From contig JBDWTN010000007.1 of the NCBI GenBank assembly GCA_039984955.1, positions 2,178,501-2,242,500 on the forward strand: DNA of 64,000 nucleotides. Direction: 5' to 3'. This stretch comes from Marinobacter alexandrii (lineage in GTDB: Bacteria; Bacteroidota; Bacteroidia; Cytophagales; Cyclobacteriaceae). The notes beneath the pieces were generated by a model. That model did not search any database. It saw nothing but the letters and a program-made list of their open reading frames with translations, and had not been told where the DNA came from. The translations under genes and the position numbers were made by a program. Positions 19,209 to 27,946 of this stretch are shown here, one piece after another (position 1 is the stretch's first letter; the number at the start of each line of letters is the position of its first letter).

Positions 19209-21119
19209 ATGAATTTGAATTATTCATTCTTAAAACCTTTAGTCCTACTTGGCTTTCTCATTCTTTTTCCAAGTGTGTTAATGTGTCAAAATTTTGGACT
19301 TGGTGCAACAAGATTAGACCTTATTGGAGAAGAAGACAATTCCACAATTTTAGAAATTGGCTTTACTCACTATGGAAATTCAGTTAATGCTGCTTCTGTA
19401 GAAGTATCATTTTCGATTGTAAATAGCGAAGATTCTATCTTTTTGGGTAAAGCGAGCTATCAAGTTCCAGATATGGAAAATTATCGTTCAGAAAGACAAA
19501 GTTTTGTTGTTTCATTGAATGGTAAAATTAGCAATGGAACCAATTACATTATAGCATTAATCGATCCTGAAAACAAACTAATTGAATCAAACGAGAATGA
19601 TAATGATTTCACTTATTCTTTCGTCTATTCTGAGACCGATTTTCCTAAATCCTATGATACAGTTTACTACGATCAGAAATTCTATAAAGAAGATAATTCT
19701 GTTTCAGAATTAATAATGACAAAAAATATTGGTGATTTCGATGGAGATGGCGTTGACGATTTAGCTCTTTTGTATACTGATTCTGTCGAAGTTTACACTA
19801 ATGCTTTTTGTAAGAAGCTTGTCTTCCAAATTGACAGGGCTGATAATTTTTTTAATACAATCCAATCCGGATTATTCAATAATGATAATTATTCGGATAT
19901 TATTATTTCTGTAAATAACAATAAGGTAGCAGGATCAGATTATCTTTATTTGATTCATGGTGGTAAAGATAAAGCAAGTGAAAAGGGAGCGGATAGCATC
20001 ATTTTTTTTAATCATCACATCGGATTCCAAGTTGTTGGGGATGTTAATGGTGACGGAAAAGATGACCTTGGCATAGCTTTAAAGGATGACGTTTTAAGGA
20101 GTTCGGCAGATTTGCAGATTCTTTATGGGGGTTCGTTTTCTAGTTCACTAACTGTATCATCCTCTTCTCGCTTATTGCTGGCTCCTAGATTCCATAAGAT
20201 TGGAGATTTAAATGGAGATGGTATTGATGATTTTGCCTTTACTGAAATCAGTAGCGATTACGTAGATATTCATTACGGTTCGATAAACAAAGAGTCTTTT
20301 ACTCCTGACAAAACAATTGAAGGAAGTTTTAATTCTAGACTTGGTTATAATATAATTTCCGGCCAGTTCTCTAATGATAAGGTTGATGATTTAATCATCA
20401 TACCAGCCAATTTTGAATCATCATATTCTGCTCTTCTGGTTAGAGGTGGTTCCATTCCTGAAGTTGTAGATTCAATAAAACTTCCAAGTTATCCTTTTGG
20501 AGATTTTACAGGACCCAATAAATTAGGCCTTAGTACTTACGCATTTTCAATTACTGATACTGATTCCAATGGTTATGATGAATTTATGATATCATCGCTT
20601 AAAGGACAGGGAGTTTATGAATCAAATGCTCTTCAAGTTGATGGTTCAAGTTTTGAGCAAGATAAGATTAACGCTAAAATCCTCAAGGGTCCTTTCAAGT
20701 GGTTAGGTTTTTTGAGTCCAAATACTGGCATCACTAGAACATTAAGCAATGCAGTAGGAGATTTTGATGGAAATGGATCAATAGAAGTCTTATTTCATGT
20801 GTCACGCCCTTTTCTTGACCCGATTAATATATTTATTTATTCTCTGGGGCAAGGGATTTTTAACCAAAGTCTTTGTAGCAAACTCCCACTTAATATTATT
20901 GAAAGTAATATGGAGAAAGAGATACCCAAGCTTTTCCCTAATCCTGCATCGGATTATGTCAATATTAATAATTTTTCTAATGGTAAATGGTCCATCTTAG
21001 ATCATACAGGGAGGATAATTCTTCAAGGTGATACTTCAACAATATTCATTGGTAATCTTAGTCCAGGTATTTATATAATGCGTCAAGATAGTCACTTCAT
21101 TCGTTTCTTGAAAAAATGA
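19209..21119 (+). CDS. Type IX-secreted protein with CARDB-like and FG-GAP repeats
   Basis: Signal peptide, then a CARDB-like domain (about residues 30-140, ending SNENDNDFTYSFVY), then FG-GAP/VCBS-type repeats with calcium-loop sequences NIGDFDGDGVDDLALL, VGDVNGDGKDDLGIAL, IGDLNGDGIDDFAF and AVGDFDGNGSIEV, forming a probable beta-propeller. The C terminus is a type A sorting domain: LFPNPASDYVNI, then GNLSPGIYIM and a basic end (FLKK). It should be exported by the type IX system and attached to or released from the surface. It is probably an adhesin or binding protein, with no catalytic motif seen. Confidence 0.85.
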   Translation: MNLNYSFLKPLVLLGFLILFPSVLMCQNFGLGATRLDLIGEEDNSTILEIGFTHYGNSVNAASVEVSFSIVNSEDSIFLGKASYQVPDMENYRSERQSFVVSLNGKISNGTNYIIALIDPENKLIESNENDNDFTYSFVYSETDFPKSYDTVYYDQKFYKEDNSVSELIMTKNIGDFDGDGVDDLALLYTDSVEVYTNAFCKKLVFQIDRADNFFNTIQSGLFNNDNYSDIIISVNNNKVAGSDYLYLIHGGKDKASEKGADSIIFFNHHIGFQVVGDVNGDGKDDLGIALKDDVLRSSADLQILYGGSFSSSLTVSSSSRLLLAPRFHKIGDLNGDGIDDFAFTEISSDYVDIHYGSINKESFTPDKTIEGSFNSRLGYNIISGQFSNDKVDDLIIIPANFESSYSALLVRGGSIPEVVDSIKLPSYPFGDFTGPNKLGLSTYAFSITDTDSNGYDEFMISSLKGQGVYESNALQVDGSSFEQDKINAKILKGPFKWLGFLSPNTGITRTLSNAVGDFDGNGSIEVLFHVSRPFLDPINIFIYSLGQGIFNQSLCSKLPLNIIESNMEKEIPKLFPNPASDYVNINNFSNGKWSILDHTGRIILQGDTSTIFIGNLSPGIYIMRQDSHFIRFLKK

Positions 21120-21120
21120 T

Positions 21121-21399
21121 TTAACCGACCTGAACCCCTTTCCAGAAAGCTACATACCCTTTAATATTTTTGGCTAGTTCGCTTGTTTCCGGGTAGTACC
21201 ATGCAGCATCTGCGTTTTCTTCACCGTTCACTGCTAATGTGTAGTAGCTGGCAGTTCCTTTCCATGGGCAAACACTATGTGTCTCCGTTTCTTTGAAAAA
21301 ATCTTGCTTGATTGATGAAGGAGGGAAATAATGATTTCCTTCTACTACTACTGTTTCATCACTTTCAGCGATTACTTCGCCATTCCATGTTGCTTTCAT
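21121..21399 (-). CDS. DUF427 protein
   Basis: Complete 92-residue DUF427 domain: MKATWNGEVIAESDETVVVE, then the conserved YFPPSSI, CPWKGTASYYTL and AAWYYPETSELAKNIKGYVAF. The fold is a small beta-barrel. Function is unknown despite wide distribution. It is convergent with the type IX-secreted protein, one base from its stop. Confidence 0.85.
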   Translation of the reverse strand: MKATWNGEVIAESDETVVVEGNHYFPPSSIKQDFFKETETHSVCPWKGTASYYTLAVNGEENADAAWYYPETSELAKNIKGYVAFWKGVQVG

Positions 21400-21438
21400 A
21401 TTTTTTTATTTCAATAATCGCTTTTTAATACAAAACGT

Positions 21439-22818
21439 TCAGGCTAAATCTCTAATGAAAATATCGAATGTCGTGCCGATACCTTTTTCGGACGTTACTT
21501 TAATGGATCCTTTCATTTTGTCCAATGCATCTTTTACTAAGTAAAGACCTAGTCCAGTTCCTGTAGATGATTGGTTTGCTCTGTAAAACATATCGAAAAT
21601 CTTGGAAAGGTGCTTTTTATCAATTCCAGGTCCATTGTCTTCTATTTTCAATTTTACTCCACCCTCTATCTGACAAAGTGAGATGTCAATGCTAGGGTGT
21701 TTTTTTGAATAATCATGGTACTTGATTGCGTTTGAAATAATGTTAATGAGTACTGTGTGGAGTCTTATAGGGTCATTATGAATTTTGGATGATCCTATTT
21801 CTGAAATTGAAAGAATGGGGGCCTTGGAATTGGGAGCAAGTAGTAAATCAAATTGCTGTTGAATTTCCTTTTTTAAGTCAATTTCCCTGATCTCTACATC
21901 AGTTTTCTGTCCCCTTCTTAGTGTTATTATATCCCTGATAACATTATCTGCTTGAGCTATCCTAGCTTCTGCTGCATCTAAAAATTCCTTGATGGTGGAT
22001 TCATCTTTGGTAGTTTTTATGGCTGAAATAATTCCAGATATGGTGGTCAATGGAGCTCTTAAGTCATGGGATGAATGGTATAGAAAGGTATCTAGTTCTT
22101 TATTAGCTTTTTTTAATCCATACCTTTCAAACTCAAGCATGCTTATAATCATGCCCATACCCATCATTGAATGAAAAAAGAGATCGTAGATACCCAGATA
22201 ATATGGAAAATTAACTGGTGAGTTAATATTTGTGAAGAACTCTACAGATGAAATGAAATAGTTGAGTTGCTCTAATCCATATAAAAGGAAAGCTATGGCA
22301 ATGAATTTAACACCGATACCGATTTTCCATAGACGAACAATAAGTATTGAGGATGCTATAAAAGCAATTGCAGAAAATAGGGCTTTGATTCCTACTCTAA
22401 AAAAAATGCGTTGATTGACAGCTTCCGGTATCTTTAAATAGGAGAATACGAGTATAAATGCAATTGGCACGGATAGTATACTCAATATTATTATAATGCG
22501 CTGATTTAGCCGCTTCCTTAGACTTAACTCATATGAGCCAGCATAAAGCCAAACTACCTGGGTAATTCCTGCAGCAATTGTGATAATTGAAACAGCGAGT
22601 CTAAAGGGGTGTTCGGCGGGATAAACGAATACATTTCTTAACGCTAGGCCTGAACCTAGCATATTTACAATCATTGCCAACCAGCTCCATGACCAATATT
22701 CGAAGTACTTGTTTTGGTACTCTTTATAAAATCTCCTTAATATTAATATGATAATAAGGGCCAAAAGAGCCTGAACGACATAGAGAGAAATGACAATGAA
22801 TGTAGATTCTCTTTGCAT
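21439..22818 (-). CDS. Membrane sensor histidine kinase
   Basis: 459 residues. Seven or so transmembrane helices fill residues 1-220. Then comes the dimerisation/H-box FLYHSSHDLRAPLTTISG with the phosphorylated His, the N-box NIISNAIKYHDYSKKHP, the G1 box IEDNGPGIDKKHLSKIF and the G2 box GTGLGLYLVKDALDKM. The sensor part is made only of membrane helices, with no periplasmic domain visible. No response regulator gene is adjacent, so it is an orphan. ATG at 22818 is chosen over TTG at 22836. Confidence 0.88.
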   Translation of the reverse strand: MQRESTFIVISLYVVQALLALIIILILRRFYKEYQNKYFEYWSWSWLAMIVNMLGSGLALRNVFVYPAEHPFRLAVSIITIAAGITQVVWLYAGSYELSLRKRLNQRIIIILSILSVPIAFILVFSYLKIPEAVNQRIFFRVGIKALFSAIAFIASSILIVRLWKIGIGVKFIAIAFLLYGLEQLNYFISSVEFFTNINSPVNFPYYLGIYDLFFHSMMGMGMIISMLEFERYGLKKANKELDTFLYHSSHDLRAPLTTISGIISAIKTTKDESTIKEFLDAAEARIAQADNVIRDIITLRRGQKTDVEIREIDLKKEIQQQFDLLLAPNSKAPILSISEIGSSKIHNDPIRLHTVLINIISNAIKYHDYSKKHPSIDISLCQIEGGVKLKIEDNGPGIDKKHLSKIFDMFYRANQSSTGTGLGLYLVKDALDKMKGSIKVTSEKGIGTTFDIFIRDLA

Positions 22819-22940
22819 AATAATTAGCCTGGTCAAAGAGGATGTAAAATAAGCAGTGTCAAATATTTTTTAGCATCGTTTCGTTAAATGCAGTCTTTTT
22901 GACTTCTAAGAATTTTTAGTGGGCTCAATCGGATTCTATA

Positions 22941-23729
22941 TCAGAAAGAGTCGAAAGTTCCTTGAGCCACTTCCTCTAATACTTTTATGTTAGACAGCTC
23001 AGACTTACCTCTGTTTCCGGACAAAAGAATGTTTCCATATTTGTTATAGTCTGCCCACGGTGTAATGAAGCTGGGTTCAAGTGATGTAGAATCTGGGTAG
23101 AAAGCCCACTGAGTCACCAATTTGGAATCTGTATCAATCCATACCTCGTAAACGTTTTGAGGTGTTACACCAACTTCTTCAAAAGCCAGGCTTATAACAT
23201 CTGATTGATCCCCAGTGAGAGTAGTGTCTTCTCTGAGATATTTTAAAGTCACACCAGAATCTTTTAGTTTAAATGGCATGACTAACCAATAAGAATCGTT
23301 TACCCACAATCCATAGCCTCTATTTAGATAGAAGTCTAAGGAATCAGAGACCTCTTGTCCTCCTTTCATTGCCTTTCCTTCCTTGGTATTAATATTCATT
23401 AGAATAGTCAGATCACTTTCAGGTTCTTCTATTCTAACATTACCAGTCAACTTGTCCCAAGTATGATTTCTCCGTCCAAAGAAACTCCAAGAAATGTATC
23501 TGGTGTCGTCCCAAGCTTTTCGACCACCCATCGCCAACATTGATTTGTCAGCTAAAAGTGTTGCTAAGAGATCTGACCCTTCTTGATTGAAACCATCTGC
23601 TGGTGGATTGCTATACTCAATAAATTCACTTTCAATTGCCAGTGTATCTGCACTGTCTGATGAAGAGGAGCTGGAAGAGCAAGATGATGCAATGATCAAA
23701 ACAGTAACTAGTAGCGTGAGATTTTTCAT
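22941..23729 (-). CDS. Lipoprotein of unknown function (DUF6503-like)
   Basis: 262 residues with lipobox MKNLTLLVTVLIIASSC followed by a serine-rich linker. The body contains DKSMLAMGGRKAWDDTRYIS and many beta strands with WVNDSYWLVMPFKL, which recalls the LolA/outer-membrane lipoprotein-sorting fold seen in DUF6503 proteins. The assignment is tentative. It follows the M1 peptidase gene on the same strand behind a terminator-like hairpin. Confidence 0.6.
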   Translation of the reverse strand: MKNLTLLVTVLIIASSCSSSSSSSDSADTLAIESEFIEYSNPPADGFNQEGSDLLATLLADKSMLAMGGRKAWDDTRYISWSFFGRRNHTWDKLTGNVRIEEPESDLTILMNINTKEGKAMKGGQEVSDSLDFYLNRGYGLWVNDSYWLVMPFKLKDSGVTLKYLREDTTLTGDQSDVISLAFEEVGVTPQNVYEVWIDTDSKLVTQWAFYPDSTSLEPSFITPWADYNKYGNILLSGNRGKSELSNIKVLEEVAQGTFDSF

Positions 23730-23762
23730 AGCTTTTTTAAATAGAGGCTAAAGATAGAAAAT

Positions 23763-23794
23763 AAAAAAGGAGACCAAAATGATCCCCTTTTTAT
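23763..23794 (-). terminator. Terminator-like hairpin between the M1 peptidase and the lipoprotein gene
   Basis: AAAAAGGAGA and the facing TCCCCTTTTT pair with one mismatch around a loop of about eight bases, with T/A runs on both sides, so it could work in either direction. It lies just after the M1 peptidase stop. Confidence 0.5.
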
Positions 23795-23824
23795 AGTTTA
23801 GGTTGGTTATGTACTTTTTAAATC

Positions 23825-26071
23825 TTAATCCTTACCTTCTTTGAACTGCTCAAATCTATCTCCTTCTTCCGATCTAGGATACACATTGTTGTCCTCATAT
23901 GCATCTGCAGTCATCTTATCAGGATCAATGACAATTTTAGCTACTTCTTTGCTTTTCATGAAGACTTTCGTCACTTCTTTTTCATTGATCTTCCAGATTT
24001 CTGCTGGAATTTTCTCTAATTCAACTGTACCATCAGCATAAGTCCATTGAATGATGACTGGAGTGACAAGCCCACCTTTGTTTTTAAGGGTTAGCTCATA
24101 GAAGTTTTTACCTTCAGCAGACTTTTTAACTTTTTCTTGATTCATAGATTGACGATACTCACCAGAACCACCTGTCCATTCCTGGAAAACAAATGGCTCA
24201 GGAGCGCTACCAAAATCTTTCTTGCCATCGTCTTTTCCGTCGATACCTTGGCCAGCCCCTTGGATGCTTCTGGTTTCGAGACCATTTTGCTCGGTTTGCA
24301 TCTGGAACCATCGAACATTTGATAGATCTACATCTACATAGTCCGTACCGTAGAACCATCCTCTCCAGAACCAATCTAGATCTACAGCAGATGCGTCCTC
24401 TAATGTTCTAAAAAGATCAGCAGGAGTTGGGTGCTTAAATGCCCATCTTTCTGAATATGTCTTGAAAGCTTTATCAAAAAGCTCTGGTCCCATTACAGTG
24501 GTTCTTAAAAGGTTTAGTGCTGTGGCAGGTTTAGCGTACGCATTGTTTCCAAATTGTCTGATTTGCTCCGAGTTTGTCATAATTGGTCTTACCAGTCCTC
24601 TTTCTCCACTCATGTAAGGAACAATGTTTGCAGCAGGTCCTCTTCTAGATGGATATTCATAATCCAGATAGTTGTCATCAAACTCTTGCTCAGTTAGATA
24701 CTGAACAAACGTATTTAACCCTTCATCCATCCAAGTCCACTGACGCTCATCAGAATTGATGATCATCGGGAAGAAGTTGTGTCCAACCTCGTGGATAATA
24801 ACAGAGATCATTCCATGCTTCAGCCTGTCAGAGTATGATCCGTCTTCGTTGGGTCTTCCGTAGTTAAAGCAAATCATTGGATACTCCATTCCTATAGATG
24901 CAGTATGTACTGAAATGGCTACAGGATATGTGTACTCGATGGTGAATTTTGAATAAGTTTCGAGCGTTTGCTTTACAGCCAGCGTCGAAAACTCCTCCCA
25001 AAGCGGATTACCTTCTTTTGGATAATAAGACATGGCCAATGGCTCATTTCCATCGCTCAATTTTACCGCCATTGCATCCCAGATGAATTTTCTAGATGCA
25101 CAGAACCCATAGTCTCTTACGTTTTCAGCTTTGAATTTCCATGTTTTGGTTCCTGATGCTTTTGTTTTTTCGTTTTTCTTAGCTTCTTTCTCTGTTACGA
25201 TGATCACAGGTTTTTCATACGATTTTTTCGCCTGTTCGAATCGTTCCATTTGATCTGCTGTGAGTACATCCTTTGGATTTTGTAGCATTCCTGTTGCACC
25301 AACTACGAAATCAGATGGAACCGTAAGGTTTACTTCATAATCACCAAAAGTCAGCGCAAACTCACCTCTACCTAAAAACTGCTTGTTCTGCCACCCTTCA
25401 TTATCAATGTAGACTGCCATTCTTGGAAAGAACTGGGCGATGGTGTACAGGTAGTTATCTTCTTCCTCGAAGTACTCAAGCCCGGAACGACCACCATCAG
25501 TCATACGATTATTGATATTGTACATCCAATCAATGCTGAAAGACATGTTTTCACCAGATTCCAATGGCTTTTCTAGATCAAGTCGCATCATTGTTTTATT
25601 GATGATGTAATCCATGTTTTTACCAGCACTTTTTACGGATTTGATTTTGAATCCTCCGTCATAATCATTGTTGCCAGTTAATCCGAATACTGCAAAGGCG
25701 CTTAATGTATCCCTCATACTGCTTCTACCAATCAACGGGGAATCAGAATCAGATGCTCTCATGTTCTGATCTAGCTGAACCCAGAGGTACTCTAGATCAT
25801 CAGGAGAGTTGTTATAGTAAGTGATCGTCTCGCTACCGGTGATTGACTGATTATTATCATCCAGTACAATGCTCATTTTGTAGTCAGCCTTTTGCTGCCA
25901 GTATTGATGACCTGGAGCTCCAGAAGCTGTTCTGTACACGTTGGGCGTTGGCAGCATGGTTCCAAGCTGCTCAAACTTTTGCTCCCACTCTGTGTCTTTT
26001 TGCTTTTGATCTTGCCCTATAGCTACAGAGCCAATCAAAAACGCTACGATAAGTAGAATGCTATTCTTCAT
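23825..26071 (-). CDS. M1 family zinc metallopeptidase
   Basis: 748 residues with signal peptide MKNSILLIVAFLIGSVAIGQ, so exported. The gluzincin site is complete: HEVGHNFFPMI with the third ligand Glu 18 residues later in WMDEGLNTF, and the substrate-binding GMEYPMICF stands for the GxMEN motif. The N-terminal beta domain precedes it and a C-terminal extension follows. I start at the ATG at 26071, because the longer reading from 26167 runs through the upstream gene. It lies 20 bases behind a HupE-like gene on the same strand. Confidence 0.9.
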   Translation of the reverse strand: MKNSILLIVAFLIGSVAIGQDQKQKDTEWEQKFEQLGTMLPTPNVYRTASGAPGHQYWQQKADYKMSIVLDDNNQSITGSETITYYNNSPDDLEYLWVQLDQNMRASDSDSPLIGRSSMRDTLSAFAVFGLTGNNDYDGGFKIKSVKSAGKNMDYIINKTMMRLDLEKPLESGENMSFSIDWMYNINNRMTDGGRSGLEYFEEEDNYLYTIAQFFPRMAVYIDNEGWQNKQFLGRGEFALTFGDYEVNLTVPSDFVVGATGMLQNPKDVLTADQMERFEQAKKSYEKPVIIVTEKEAKKNEKTKASGTKTWKFKAENVRDYGFCASRKFIWDAMAVKLSDGNEPLAMSYYPKEGNPLWEEFSTLAVKQTLETYSKFTIEYTYPVAISVHTASIGMEYPMICFNYGRPNEDGSYSDRLKHGMISVIIHEVGHNFFPMIINSDERQWTWMDEGLNTFVQYLTEQEFDDNYLDYEYPSRRGPAANIVPYMSGERGLVRPIMTNSEQIRQFGNNAYAKPATALNLLRTTVMGPELFDKAFKTYSERWAFKHPTPADLFRTLEDASAVDLDWFWRGWFYGTDYVDVDLSNVRWFQMQTEQNGLETRSIQGAGQGIDGKDDGKKDFGSAPEPFVFQEWTGGSGEYRQSMNQEKVKKSAEGKNFYELTLKNKGGLVTPVIIQWTYADGTVELEKIPAEIWKINEKEVTKVFMKSKEVAKIVIDPDKMTADAYEDNNVYPRSEEGDRFEQFKEGKD

Positions 26072-26091
26072 AGGGTTATTATTAATGGTTT

Positions 26092-26679
26092 TCAGTTTAA
26101 GTAATTTGTGTCTAACATCAACATCAGCGCTATTCCACCTACTGCTGAAGAAATGATCATCTTCCAATCTTTTCTGCTCACGCCTCCAATTCCCACGAAA
26201 ATGAAGCTAATTATCATGAATAATCCAACGATAATTATTTGACCCACCTCTAATCCTACATTAAAGGCAAAAAGCTGTAAAATGATTGTCTCATCTCCTC
26301 CCAACAACGCTCTGAGGTAATTTGAAAATCCCAGACCATGAATGAGCCCAAAGAAACCAGCGTATAAGTAGTTTCTCCAGATCTTGCCTTCTGCAATACG
26401 ACCTTCTTTTGTAATAAGATTTGAGATTGCAGTGAACAGAATGGTCACAGGAATCAAAAATTCAATAAGATCGGCATTTATTTTAATGATTCGTAAAGTT
26501 GCAAGCGCCAATGTAATGGAGTGCCCTATGGTAAAAGCCGTAATAAGGATCAATACTTTTTTCCAGTCAGTAGATTGATAAAGCGCACAAAGCACTACTA
26601 CAAAAAGAATATGATCATAGCCATTGACATCTAATATGTGATCGAAACCTAATCCGTAATACAGTCTAAACTCACTCAT
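26092..26679 (-). CDS. HupE/UreJ-like membrane protein
   Basis: 195 residues with about six transmembrane helices. It carries the family hallmarks YYGLGFDHILDVNGYDHILF, TAFTIGHSITLALA and FGLIHGLGFSNYL, with histidines placed for metal binding. The family includes nickel/cobalt permease-like HupE and UreJ, but in Bacteroidota such genes sit beside M1 peptidases and DUF6702 genes rather than nickel enzymes, so a nickel role is not shown here. ATG at 26679 chosen. Confidence 0.82.
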   Translation of the reverse strand: MSEFRLYYGLGFDHILDVNGYDHILFVVVLCALYQSTDWKKVLILITAFTIGHSITLALATLRIIKINADLIEFLIPVTILFTAISNLITKEGRIAEGKIWRNYLYAGFFGLIHGLGFSNYLRALLGGDETIILQLFAFNVGLEVGQIIIVGLFMIISFIFVGIGGVSRKDWKMIISSAVGGIALMLMLDTNYLN

Positions 26680-26783
26680 GGGGTTGCGAATATAAATCAA
26701 GGAAACGATCTGTTAATTTCTTAATTGAGATCATTTGATGAGTGGTATTGATCTGAGGCACATCATTTGCGTAAATTTGAATT

Positions 26784-27269
26784 ATGATTTCACTAGCACT
26801 CATATTTTTTCAGTCTCTGCTGCATCCATTTCATGTCAGTGTCTCGGATATTAAGTATAAAGAAGATAAAAAGGCGCTTCAGATAAGTACGAGAATATTT
26901 CTAGATGACTTGGAACTTGCGCTTCAGACTTATTCTGGGAATGAAAAATTGGATATTGCCAAAGCAGAAGATTGGAATTTTGTCAAAGAGAACCTGAAGC
27001 CATACATTCTGGAGCGACTGAAACTTTGGGATGAAAAAGGGGAAGCGTATGAGCTCAACTACATTGGTGCAGAAATCGAAGATGATGTAATGTGGTGCTA
27101 CATTGAAATTGAAAAAGTGAAGAAACTAAAACAGGTGAAGGTTAGCAATACAATCTTACACGAAGTATGGGGAGATCAGGAAAACCTTGTACATTTCAGG
27201 GCTTTTGATGATGTGCAGAGCGCCAGGCTTTACAAAGGGGATGAGAGTGAGATTTTTAGTTGGGACTAG
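26784..27269 (+). CDS. DUF6702 family exported protein
   Basis: 161 residues with a short hydrophobic N terminus (MISLALIFFQSLLHPFHVSV). The segment HPFHVSVSDIKYKEDKKALQ followed by ISTRIFLDDLELALQ is typical of DUF6702. It faces the HupE-like gene head to head (about 105 bases between starts), and this three-gene neighbourhood with the M1 peptidase recurs in Bacteroidota as far as I recall. Function unknown. Confidence 0.75.
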   Translation: MISLALIFFQSLLHPFHVSVSDIKYKEDKKALQISTRIFLDDLELALQTYSGNEKLDIAKAEDWNFVKENLKPYILERLKLWDEKGEAYELNYIGAEIEDDVMWCYIEIEKVKKLKQVKVSNTILHEVWGDQENLVHFRAFDDVQSARLYKGDESEIFSWD

Positions 27270-27270
27270 T

Positions 27271-27687
27271 CTATTTGAAGGGATTAATAATCGTCAATGA
27301 TTCAATTTTTTGATTGTGCTGTAAATCTTCAGAGTAGAGTGTTTTGCAATTTCCTTCCAAAGCGGCAGCAATAATTAACGAGTCATAAAAGGAGTACCGA
27401 TAATGTTCCTTGGTTCTGATTGCCTGTAAATAAAGGTCACGTGTAGGATAGATTTCCCAAAGTGGAAATATTACCGATTTGAGATATTTCTCCGTCTCTG
27501 AATCAGGAACTTTTTTTCGAATGCACGTATTCAAAAACTCTTGAACAACCTGAAAACTGACAATGAGTTTGCCGCTCAAAAACTGCTCTGTGATTAATTC
27601 TGAGGCAATCCCTTTTTTTTCTTCACCTAAGTCATCGATTGAATAAATGAAGATATTAGTGTCTATAAATACATTATCCTCTTTCAT
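27271..27687 (-). CDS. PIN-domain toxin (VapC-like)
   Basis: 138 residues. The PIN ribonuclease N terminus VFIDTNIFIYSIDD supplies the first metal-binding Asp (residue 9). The middle SFQVVQEFLNTC supplies the Glu, and YDSLIIAAALEGNCKTLYSE and DL supply later acidic residues. It starts 14 bases inside the end of the antitoxin gene, as in many toxin-antitoxin operons. Expected to cleave RNA (often tRNA) when freed from the antitoxin. Convergent with DUF6702, one base between stops. Confidence 0.85.
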   Translation of the reverse strand: MKEDNVFIDTNIFIYSIDDLGEEKKGIASELITEQFLSGKLIVSFQVVQEFLNTCIRKKVPDSETEKYLKSVIFPLWEIYPTRDLYLQAIRTKEHYRYSFYDSLIIAAALEGNCKTLYSEDLQHNQKIESLTIINPFK

Positions 27688-27898
27688 TCATTTCGTCTCT
27701 AGTGAAAGGGGCACCGATAGGAAAACTCATTTTTTCGAAGATTTCTTTTAATTCCTTTTCTTTATTTTTTGCTTGATTTCTGGAATAGTCCTCTAACCAT
27801 TCTCTAAATCGCTGATTGAGCGTAGTATTTTCTTTTCTAGCACGCTCTCTAGCTTTTTTTATCAATGTTTCATCAGCAGAAAATGTAATGTTTTTCAT
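27674..27898 (-). CDS. Antitoxin, ribbon-helix-helix type
   Basis: 74 residues. The N-terminal MKNITFSADETLIKKARERA with following ENTTLNQRFREWLEDY reads as a ribbon-helix-helix DNA-binding domain. The charged C-terminal tail (KEKELKEIFEKMSFP) should wrap the toxin. It is the first gene of the toxin-antitoxin pair and lies directly downstream of a 38-base palindrome, which is the probable autoregulatory operator. Confidence 0.82.
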   Translation of the reverse strand: MKNITFSADETLIKKARERARKENTTLNQRFREWLEDYSRNQAKNKEKELKEIFEKMSFPIGAPFTRDEMNERG

Positions 27899-27899
27899 G

Positions 27900-27937
27900 T
27901 TTTACACTTTTATCGTGTACACGAAAATAGTGTAAAA
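27900..27937. promoter_or_regulatory. 38-base palindromic operator of the PIN toxin-antitoxin operon
   Basis: Centred at 27918/27919 on the self-complementary CGTGTACACG, with outer arms TTTTACACT and the matching GTGTAAAA. 17 of 19 base pairs match; mismatches are 27912/27925 and 27909/27928. It begins two bases upstream of the antitoxin ATG. On the minus strand it contains TATTTTCG, close to the Bacteroidota -7 element, so a bound antitoxin would block the promoter. Confidence 0.75.
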
Positions 27938-27946
27938 TTGTTTGAT

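Noticed and set aside
23600-23729. Serine-rich run in the DUF6503-like lipoprotein as a phase-variable repeat
   Set aside because: The codons vary (AGC, TCC, TCT and others), so there is no uniform DNA repeat for slippage.
26092-26679. HupE-like gene as part of a hydrogenase or urease cluster
   Set aside because: No hydrogenase, urease or nickel chaperone gene is in the window.
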